Below, one piece after another: positions 30,286 through 36,518 of a DNA stretch of 64,000 bases. The stretch comes from a virus. The stretch spans positions 1-64,000 of the IMG/VR virus record IMGVR_UViG_3300010430_000013, one strand, 5' to 3'. Under the pieces are notes generated by a model, which searched no databases, had not been told where the DNA came from, and worked only from the letters and a program-made list of their open reading frames with translations. Every line of letters starts with the position of its first letter. Positions within the stretch are counted from its first letter, which is position 1. The translations under genes and the position numbers were made by a program.

Positions 30286-30483
30286 ATGAGTAACTATATT
30301 GGACTTCAACTTAGAGTTTCTAGAAAATTTCTTTTTATCCCCAGGAAAGTAGGAAAAAGGCTTATGTGGCTTCGCTGGGTTAAAGAAGTAAATTTTTGGT
30401 TTGATCCTCACAATTGCTGCATCCCTAGGTGGGCTCATGTTTGTTTCTACGTACCGAAGTATCTAAGGATAAATAATGATTGA
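30286..30483 (+). CDS. Hypothetical protein, paralogue of 30880
   Basis: 65 aa. RKFLFIPRKVGKRLMWLRWV and FYVPKYLRINND. The KFLF[IL]P[RK]K ... WLR.VK ... [YF]Y[IV]PKY pattern is shared with the frameshifted gene at 30880, so the two are duplicates. Overlaps the next gene by 8 bases. Confidence 0.65.
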   Translation: MSNYIGLQLRVSRKFLFIPRKVGKRLMWLRWVKEVNFWFDPHNCCIPRWAHVCFYVPKYLRINND

Positions 30484-30649
30484 GTTTCTAACTTTTTTTG
30501 GTGGAATGTCACTGGTGATGCTCGGTATCGTGGGTGTGTTTTTTACAATACATTTCATCTGTGAGACTTACGATTGGAGAAACAAGACAAAGAACCAAAT
30601 TTCGGATCTTCAGTCAAGGGTACAAGAACTTGAAAACAAGGAACAGTAA
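30476..30649 (+). CDS. 57-aa membrane coiled-coil protein
   Basis: MIEFLTFFGGMSLVMLGIVG with a hydrophobic helix to about residue 27, then a coiled coil (QISDLQSRVQELENK). TAATG into the next gene. The layout resembles small phage lysis accessory proteins, but nothing specific supports that. Confidence 0.55.
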   Translation: MIEFLTFFGGMSLVMLGIVGVFFTIHFICETYDWRNKTKNQISDLQSRVQELENKEQ

Positions 30650-30858
30650 TGCATCACATAACATGCGGCGAATATTGGATTAATTACAATTCAGATTTTA
30701 GTGGTGACCTCCACATTAGAAAAGATGATTTTTTTGTAAAGCTTCCTATGGAACTTTTCGAAGCTATAGTTGCCCAAAAAATTCGAACTGAAATGATTAC
30801 AACTTTAGAGAATGCTGATAATCAAACAATTCTTTATGGGAAGAACCATGAAAAATAA
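30649..30858 (+). CDS. Hypothetical protein, 69 aa
   Basis: MHHITCGEYWINYNSDFSGD, then KDDFFVKLPMELFEAIVAQK and a helical C-terminus. Small cytoplasmic protein of unknown family. Confidence 0.6.
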   Translation: MHHITCGEYWINYNSDFSGDLHIRKDDFFVKLPMELFEAIVAQKIRTEMITTLENADNQTILYGKNHEK

Positions 30859-30879
30859 CGATATGCTGGTCAAAATGCC

Positions 30880-31087
30880 ATGAGTTTCAGTGAAGAAATT
30901 TTAGCACACACAGCAAAAGATGGTCTACTTTCTGTAGAAGAGAAATTTTTATTTCTGCCTAAAAAAATAGATGGTAAATTTTACTGGTTAAGAAAAGTCA
31001 AAATGCTATCGTTTTCAGTGGTTTTGGACGTACGGTTCAGAAAATTATCAATTTTATTACATTCCTAAATACATTAAATTACCATGA
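30880..31087 (+). pseudogene. Frameshifted paralogue of 30286
   Basis: The open frame from 30880 reads EKFLFLPKKIDGKFYWLRKV like its paralogue, then drifts into unrelated residues and stops at 31066-31068. From about 31000 the +1 frame instead reads QWFWTYGSENYQFYYIPKYI, ending at TGA 31085-31087. This matches FYVPKYL of the paralogue and gives an ATGA overlap with the next start. So either a one-base deletion or a +1 programmed shift near AAAATGC separates the halves. Confidence 0.6.
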
Positions 31088-31290
31088 GAGTATATGAACC
31101 CGGAACAACCGTATTTATTGGAGATGGTACCATTCAAGGAGAGCTTTTGAAGGTGTGTATATGCAATGAAAATTACGTTAAATATCAGGTCGTTTGGTGG
31201 AATGGCGGGGAAAGAAAAGTAAAGTGGTTAGATTATAGGGAAATTCATACTAACTATAACAGCGAAACCATTAGAATAGACTACGAATAA
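31084..31290 (+). CDS. SH3-like small protein, 68 aa
   Basis: YEPGTTVFIGDGTIQGELL, VKYQVVWWNGGERKVKWLD: alternating hydrophobics and conserved W/G as in small SH3/KOW-like folds common in phages. Stop overlaps the next ATG. Function unknown. Confidence 0.6.
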   Translation: MRVYEPGTTVFIGDGTIQGELLKVCICNENYVKYQVVWWNGGERKVKWLDYREIHTNYNSETIRIDYE

Positions 31291-31991
31291 TGGATTTTGG
31301 TGTATGTAAGGTATACACCCGACCCACCCGAAACAATGGAAAAATGATCATTCTAAGTGACCTACATTTAGGCTCTAATCGTAACTATCTATATAACTTA
31401 AACAGGTGGCTAAAAAAGGAGAATAAAGACCAAGAAGTAGTTCTGCTTGGGGACACGTTCGACGATTATAAGAAAAGGTTTCTAACCTATGACGACTTGG
31501 TGTTTCTGGAGAGAGTTAGAGAATTCAATTCAGTTCACATATTTCCTGGAAATCACGACGCTCAAGTCTTTCGGAATCATTCTCACCACTTTGCGTCTTA
31601 TTGTGGGAAAATGCACTGCAATCTAGATAACCTTCCAGTTCATCTAACCCCCAACATCTTGGCCTTGCATGGCGACCATTGGGACAGAACAAACCCAATC
31701 CTTATGAGATGCGCAGATGTAGTGTACGACTTAATGCTGGCTAATAACAGAACCGGTTACGGCTGGATCAAACAGCTAGCTAAAAGACGCTGCATAAATT
31801 CTTTTCTAAAAAATGCAAAAATTTTGTTTGAGGAAAAGCCTGAAGTAGACTATATATTAGTAGGCCATCTTCATCAGCAACAGTCGTGGGAGCTACTTCC
31901 CGGTAAGACACTAGTGTGCTCTGGATGCTTTGTTGAGGAGGAAACTTTCCTAACTGTCCAGGGCAAAACCATAACCATGAGAAGGTTTTAA
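31290..31991 (+). CDS. Calcineurin-like metallophosphoesterase
   Basis: 233 aa. All five metallophosphoesterase motifs: SDLHLG (23-28), GDTFDD (54-59), GNHD (87-90), HGDHWD (near 127) and GHLHQ (near 192). The LHGDxxD and GHLHQ forms resemble UDP-2,3-diacylglucosamine hydrolase-like enzymes, but a nucleic acid or nucleotide phosphoesterase is equally possible. Two-metal catalysis expected. Cytoplasmic (no signal peptide). Confidence 0.85.
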   Translation: MDFGVCKVYTRPTRNNGKMIILSDLHLGSNRNYLYNLNRWLKKENKDQEVVLLGDTFDDYKKRFLTYDDLVFLERVREFNSVHIFPGNHDAQVFRNHSHHFASYCGKMHCNLDNLPVHLTPNILALHGDHWDRTNPILMRCADVVYDLMLANNRTGYGWIKQLAKRRCINSFLKNAKILFEEKPEVDYILVGHLHQQQSWELLPGKTLVCSGCFVEEETFLTVQGKTITMRRF

Positions 31992-31993
31992 AT

Positions 31994-32539
31994 ATGAAAA
32001 AGTTCATTATTTTAATGGCGCTTTTTGCCATGTCGATTGGCTGTCAGAGAGTTCCGCAGTATACTGTCGAACTAGTAGATGTTGTCCCAGATGCTCCGGG
32101 ACCTAATCCGACCCCCCGACCAAATTCCAATAAGGTTCAGACGGGCAGGGTTTACGAGCCAAGAACCTACAAAGAATACAACGATTTAGTCCAGAAGGCA
32201 GTCAAAGCTAAGCAGCCTGTCGCGATTAATATTGGGACTACTTGGTGTGGCTACTGCGTGAAGATGACTCCTCACTTCAAGAAGCTATCTAAAGAAATGA
32301 CCAAAGTTGTCTTTATTAAGGCTACAGTGGACAAGTGGTCCGAAGATGATAGAGTCCGACTGACTATCTTGGCAAAGATCAAGGGCTACCCTAAGACCTT
32401 TATTAAGTATCCCGACCGAGAATGGAAAAACAATACTGGGTATATGGAAGAGTCTGTTCTCCGAAATTACCTCAGCGAACGTTACAATCTAACTAACTCC
32501 CTTTATTACGGCGAAAGAACCCTGTTAAATGAAAATTAA
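31994..32539 (+). CDS. Thioredoxin-like lipoprotein
   Basis: 181 aa. Lipoprotein signal peptide with lipobox (FAMSIGC, Cys17). A Pro/Asn-rich spacer precedes a thioredoxin fold with the redox motif WCGYC (about 82-86) and the cis-Pro loop GYPKT. It should act outside the inner membrane on disulfides, perhaps of the Cys-containing secreted phage proteins. Overlaps the next gene by 11 bases. Confidence 0.85.
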   Translation: MKKFIILMALFAMSIGCQRVPQYTVELVDVVPDAPGPNPTPRPNSNKVQTGRVYEPRTYKEYNDLVQKAVKAKQPVAINIGTTWCGYCVKMTPHFKKLSKEMTKVVFIKATVDKWSEDDRVRLTILAKIKGYPKTFIKYPDREWKNNTGYMEESVLRNYLSERYNLTNSLYYGERTLLNEN

Positions 32540-33509
32540 ATTCGAAACTCTAGAGAAAAAAGAGTTGTTCGCAATTGACGCTCTTGTAGATCACTTGTCT
32601 CAAAATGTGCATGATGCGGTAGCCGACAATGTCGCTCCGTACGAACAGCACATGTATTCAGAAGACGCTATTCATTTTCCCGGAGCTGGCTATGGAAAAA
32701 TGTGTACGGCTGGATTTCCTCAGTTTTGCTTTGGCGATGACTGGTGGGATGAAAACTTCTTCTTGGCTGAGTATGACTTTACGGGAGTTAACTACGGCCC
32801 CAAAAGCGGCACAGTAGTAGCACCGGATATTGTACTGTCCGCCGAGCACCACGGTAATCTAACCAGCACCAGTTCTCCATTGCCTGATTATTTGTATTTT
32901 TATGACCAAGATGGAGTGGAATATCAAAGATCTATCGTAGGTCATATGTATGTTCCGGGCTCTGGTGACTTGAGAGTTAATAAGCTTGACTCACCGCTGC
33001 CCGCTGAAATCAAGGTTTACAGCTTGCCTGACCCAGATTTTCATGCTGATGATTATAGATTAGCTAATGCAGTTTACATGGATCAAGACGACAATGTATA
33101 TATTGGCAAGTTGGCCAATTATACTCCAGCAGACGTATCAGACGTTAATGATCAGTACCAGAGATTAATTAAAGATACCGTCCCTTATGTAGACGAATGG
33201 GAAGGTGCAGTAGGAGGAGACTCTAGCCATCCAACCTTTATCCTCAATGGAAACGGCGAACTGGTTCTGGCATCAGTTATGCACAAGGGACCGTCTCCAG
33301 CGGGTCCAGACCTTGGGGACCCTGTGGTTCAAGCAAATCTGCAATCTGCTATGGCTACTTTGGGTTCTACATATTCCCTACAAACTGTTGAATGGGGAGT
33401 TCCTGCTGATTGGGAGGCTCCAGCACCCGCGTCTGTTGATGCTATATTTGCATCCTTTGAAGAAGTGGGAGGAAGACGAACGCGAACTGTTAGACAGACT
33501 TGGTCTTAA
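32529..33509 (+). CDS. Trypsin-like protease with LEPR-XLL-like N-terminus
   Basis: 326 aa. It begins MKIKFETLEKKELFAID, close to the N-terminal signature (FExLExRxLLA) I remember from exported planctomycete proteins. The rest shows a chymotrypsin-like pattern: H107 in VLSAEHHG, a candidate Asp in NKLD (154) and S232 in GAVGGDSSHP, which resembles GDSGGP loosely. The C-terminus is acidic then Arg-rich. The N-terminal signature is the best host clue in the window. Protease activity is plausible, not certain. Confidence 0.65.
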   Translation: MKIKFETLEKKELFAIDALVDHLSQNVHDAVADNVAPYEQHMYSEDAIHFPGAGYGKMCTAGFPQFCFGDDWWDENFFLAEYDFTGVNYGPKSGTVVAPDIVLSAEHHGNLTSTSSPLPDYLYFYDQDGVEYQRSIVGHMYVPGSGDLRVNKLDSPLPAEIKVYSLPDPDFHADDYRLANAVYMDQDDNVYIGKLANYTPADVSDVNDQYQRLIKDTVPYVDEWEGAVGGDSSHPTFILNGNGELVLASVMHKGPSPAGPDLGDPVVQANLQSAMATLGSTYSLQTVEWGVPADWEAPAPASVDAIFASFEEVGGRRTRTVRQTWS

Positions 33510-33511
33510 TA

Positions 33512-33922
33512 ATGATTAAAAGCTACAAAAAACGAAAAATAGATTTAACTTCAAAGGTGCAGGTTTATAAAAATTTACACAAAGATTGTTACTCAATAAG
33601 ACAAAACGGCCTGGTGGTAGGGCATGCCGACAAGGTAGTCCTGTGGGGATGCGCTTTCAAAGTAAGCAAAATGGGTGTCCAAAAGATACGGAAAGAAAAA
33701 AAGAAATCCGTAATTGCTTACGTGGAAGGAAATATTTCTCCATGTCGTAGGCCAATAACCAGGGTCTTTGAGCAGAATCTTGAAAATGAAAAAATTTCAT
33801 CAGACTTCACCTTTAATCCCTATAAAAACGAGGAGTTTATATGCACCAAGACACAAACCCCACTGAAGACGGCAGCGTATTGTCTCTTGGATTCCAAGAG
33901 AAGAAAGGTCGTCCTTTGGTAA
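33512..33922 (+). CDS. Conserved phage protein (NLHKDCYSIRQNG family)
   Basis: 136 aa from ATG 33512. SKVQVYKNLHKDCYSIRQNG, LVVGHADKVVLWGCAFKV and KEKKKSVIAYVEG match a widespread small phage family remembered as KVxVxxNLHKxxxSIxxxGxVxxHA. The C-terminus varies. Function unknown. Overlaps the next gene by 82 bases, unusually long. Confidence 0.65.
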   Translation: MIKSYKKRKIDLTSKVQVYKNLHKDCYSIRQNGLVVGHADKVVLWGCAFKVSKMGVQKIRKEKKKSVIAYVEGNISPCRRPITRVFEQNLENEKISSDFTFNPYKNEEFICTKTQTPLKTAAYCLLDSKRRKVVLW

Positions 33923-34194
33923 CTTTCGGCGTAGATAGCGCCGGACAACTGGTAATTAAACTTCACGAGGGAGCAACTTCTGACGCAGAGTCATTGTCTG
34001 CGGCTATGTTTTACCTGACTCAGAAACCAGAAATTGTAGAGCAAAAACTTATCCAGGCCGTTCAAAATATTCTTTTGAATAATCCAGAAAAAGCCACGGA
34101 AATGGCGAACGCTTTGACCAGATTTAAAACCTTGGTAGCCTTAACTTCGGTTGAAAGACCAACTATGAGTGGTTACGATGTTTTTGTAGGATAA
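33841..34194 (+). CDS. Hypothetical protein, 117 aa
   Basis: TNPTEDGSVLSLGFQEKKGR, then LVIKLHEGATSDAESLSAAM and a long helix. GAGG RBS before the ATG. Acidic and soluble. Possibly structural or a chaperone by size, but nothing specific. Confidence 0.6.
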   Translation: MHQDTNPTEDGSVLSLGFQEKKGRPLVTFGVDSAGQLVIKLHEGATSDAESLSAAMFYLTQKPEIVEQKLIQAVQNILLNNPEKATEMANALTRFKTLVALTSVERPTMSGYDVFVG

Positions 34195-34197
34195 TAA

Positions 34198-34632
34198 ATG
34201 ACTGATTTAGAAAAAGAAAAGTACATTAACGTTTCTGAGCGGCAAATTGATTTTAAGCCCATTACTGAAAGTGATTTTTTCGAATCTACGGAAGAAATGG
34301 TATACTCTGCCCAGGAAGCCGAACAAGTAGCGTCCCATCCATTATCTAATATTTACGCAAATAACTTGAGATGGGCGCTCAGTTCCTTTAATTTGTTCGA
34401 ATTTCACACAAATTTTCCAATTACAGAGCAAGTTCTGGACACAATTGAAAAAACCGCAGGAGTTGAAAGCATTTCTCAGTATACTAAGTACCGTGGGATT
34501 ATCAGCGTTGGGCGGCTTTTTGATGATGTTGTCGTCAGAAATGATATTCGAGAGGGTATTACCAAAACTTTCCAGAAGCAGAACGAAGACATCGAACCGC
34601 TTTTAAATGAACAAACTAAAGAGGAGGACTGA
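34198..34632 (+). CDS. Hypothetical acidic protein, 144 aa
   Basis: Acidic and helical (ESDFFESTEEMVYSAQEAEQ), with a Lys-containing C-terminal half. Three bases after the previous stop. An 18-codon ORF (MVYIITGIPLFLVNIANK) at 34634 follows and may be a leader. Confidence 0.6.
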   Translation: MTDLEKEKYINVSERQIDFKPITESDFFESTEEMVYSAQEAEQVASHPLSNIYANNLRWALSSFNLFEFHTNFPITEQVLDTIEKTAGVESISQYTKYRGIISVGRLFDDVVVRNDIREGITKTFQKQNEDIEPLLNEQTKEED

Positions 34633-34698
34633 TATGGTGTATATTATAACAGGAATACCTTTATTTCTTGTTAATATAGCCAATAAGTGAGACAAATC

Positions 34699-35145
34699 AT
34701 GAGTGAGTTCATTCCGAATAATGCTGTGGATGGCAATCAGGTTGAAAGGGGCGCTATTTGGGGCGTAAAAAGCTCTAGCAACTCGGCTGCTGTGCAAGCA
34801 CATTACTTTACTGCACTTCCTTCGGGTTCGACGGACGCTACCAGTTCGCTGGTTTGTAGCCCGTCAAACGTAGGTGATTATGCCTGTACCCCTTGGACTG
34901 GCAAAAACGTTGTCGATTATAATAGCTGTCAGGAGCAATTGTGCCCTGCTACGGCAGAAACTATCGCAGACAACACTGAGTCGTACACAGTAACCTTGTG
35001 GGACGACCAGCAAAAATGCGCAACAAAGTATCAGTTTGCTAGCTGTGGGGGAGACCCTAAAAGCGGTGAACCAATCACTTCCTGGGATGCTGCACAGGTG
35101 TCTGGAGTATCTGCTCCAGGTAGTGACGCAGATCAAACAATTTAA
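34699..35145 (+). CDS. Ser/Thr/Cys-rich possible virion protein, 148 aa
   Basis: ATG 34699 (one 12 bases upstream is possible). Six Cys in spaced pairs (CSPSN..C, CQEQLC, C, C), many Ser/Thr/Gly, few charges, no signal peptide. Composition like small capsid-decoration or tail proteins. Function is inferred from composition only. Confidence 0.55.
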   Translation: MSEFIPNNAVDGNQVERGAIWGVKSSSNSAAVQAHYFTALPSGSTDATSSLVCSPSNVGDYACTPWTGKNVVDYNSCQEQLCPATAETIADNTESYTVTLWDDQQKCATKYQFASCGGDPKSGEPITSWDAAQVSGVSAPGSDADQTI

Positions 35146-35178
35146 TTTTAAACTAGCTATATTAACAGGACACGATTT

Positions 35179-35364
35179 ATGTCTGGATTTGACTATGAGC
35201 TTTGGTTAGTAGAACGGGACAACACCGGGAAACCGGTGTTGAACTCGTTTGGGAATCCCCGATACAAAAAAATGACATCTAACGATGCTAATGATGTATC
35301 GGCTTTCTTCGATAAGTATTCGGGAAAGAAGCGCAAAAAGAAGACTAAAAAAACTAAAAAATAA
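35179..35364 (+). CDS. Basic-tailed small protein, 61 aa
   Basis: GFDYELWLVERDNTGKPVLN, then a Lys-only C-terminus (KKRKKKTKKTKK) suggesting nucleic acid or membrane binding. AGGA RBS. Confidence 0.6.
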   Translation: MSGFDYELWLVERDNTGKPVLNSFGNPRYKKMTSNDANDVSAFFDKYSGKKRKKKTKKTKK

Positions 35365-35383
35365 TCAGGTCAAGGATTTGTAC

Positions 35384-35632
35384 ATGTCAGAATTTTTCAT
35401 ACCACGAAGAGACCTGTTAGAAATAAATTGTTTCTCTATCAATAGGATTTTATTTGAACCAGAAGGCGTTCCAGGTAGGTTTTCTGCTATGAGGCTTTCT
35501 ATTCTGGTGCAGCTTTTATCTCGAAACGGCGTTCAGGCTGATGCGGTTGAAAACATGTTTAGAGAATCAGCCGCAAAATGCACAACTGGAATTAGATTTA
35601 ACACTTCTAAAAATGAATTAATCTATGAGTAA
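35384..35632 (+). CDS. Hypothetical protein, 82 aa
   Basis: ATG 35384 chosen because the longer reading runs through the previous gene. MSEFFIPRRDLLEINCFSIN, RFSAMRLSILVQLLSRNGVQ: probably helical. Overlaps the next gene by 8 bases. Confidence 0.55.
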   Translation: MSEFFIPRRDLLEINCFSINRILFEPEGVPGRFSAMRLSILVQLLSRNGVQADAVENMFRESAAKCTTGIRFNTSKNELIYE

Positions 35633-36062
35633 TATTTATACTACAGAGGCCGGAACCGGTCAATTCTTGATGAATGATGCATCGGGGAATATGACTTGGT
35701 CTGACCCAGTTTACGCTTCTACAACGAACTCAGTCTACGATACTTGGTCTGGGACCAATCAATGGAACTACACAATAAAAGTTCCTAACCCTAATGAAGA
35801 ACTCCCAGAAACATTAAAACAGATAACCGACCACACTCTTGAAGAATGCTGGAAGGACTCACGAGTCAAGTGCTTTAGTTCTAGAGAAGAGCTATATTCC
35901 TACATCGACTCACTAGAATATGAGTCTACGGTTTTCTTCCATGAAGAGATTTCCAAAAAGGTAAAGCCTAAAACTATTCTTCATGTATTTAAAGATTATG
36001 GGCGAGTTGGACTAATCCTCAGTGGCGACTCAAGTGAAATTTTCTTCGTTAAAGATGAATAG
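35625..36062 (+). CDS. Hypothetical protein, 145 aa
   Basis: A Ser/Thr-rich N-terminal 50 residues (TGQFLMNDASGNMTWSDP), typical of phage fibre-like segments, precedes an ordinary C-terminal domain (LEECWKDSRVKCFSSREE). It may combine two unrelated parts. Overlaps the next gene by 8 bases. Confidence 0.6.
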   Translation: MSNIYTTEAGTGQFLMNDASGNMTWSDPVYASTTNSVYDTWSGTNQWNYTIKVPNPNEELPETLKQITDHTLEECWKDSRVKCFSSREELYSYIDSLEYESTVFFHEEISKKVKPKTILHVFKDYGRVGLILSGDSSEIFFVKDE

Positions 36063-36207
36063 CTCTGATTTAATCCCAATACTGGCTATGCTGCTGTATT
36101 CTACACAGGGCTTCATATTACTACATAAAAGGCAGTACGGATTTGCCTTAATGTGGTTTTCTTATGCTGTAGCAAACATCGGCATCTTAATTGCACAAAG
36201 AAAATAA
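36055..36207 (+). CDS. 50-aa membrane mini-protein
   Basis: MNSSDLIPILAMLLYSTQGF and a second hydrophobic segment (FALMWFSYAVANIGILIA) with a short basic loop (HKRQYG): a two-pass hairpin topology. ATG inside the previous stop region. Confidence 0.55.
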   Translation: MNSSDLIPILAMLLYSTQGFILLHKRQYGFALMWFSYAVANIGILIAQRK

Positions 36208-36208
36208 A

Positions 36209-36433
36209 ATGAATTGGAAATATTATCCATTAGAGTCGCCCAAGCGGGCTGGAAAATATTTGGTCGTACTTGAGTGCATGGGCGAACGTTGGGTTTCTAT
36301 TAAACCTTGGGGTCAAACGCAAGTTCATAGCGGAAGCTCATTTGGTCACAAACAAGAAAAGTGCTGGTTTCTGGGCATGGAATTTAAAGATACGCAAGTT
36401 GTAAAGTGGTGTGAGATACCACCTTGGGAATAG
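36209..36433 (+). CDS. DUF551-like small protein, 74 aa
   Basis: ATG 36209 one base after the previous stop. MNWKYYPLESPKRAGKYLVV and WCEIPPWE at the end recall DUF551-type phage proteins (W..l...P..g..V ... THW.plP). Function unknown. Confidence 0.55.
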   Translation: MNWKYYPLESPKRAGKYLVVLECMGERWVSIKPWGQTQVHSGSSFGHKQEKCWFLGMEFKDTQVVKWCEIPPWE

Positions 36434-36464
36434 TCAAAAAAAACTTGATGACGTAACTCGTTGA

Positions 36465-36476
36465 TTGGTGTAGAAT
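36465..36476 (+). promoter_or_regulatory. Promoter before nrdJ
   Basis: TTGGTGTAGAAT: GGTG directly followed by TAGAAT (36471-36476), placing a start about 36 bases before the nrdJ ATG. Confidence 0.5.
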
Positions 36477-36518
36477 ACTATTAGCCAATTAATTTAACCC
36501 AACAATGGACGTATCCCA

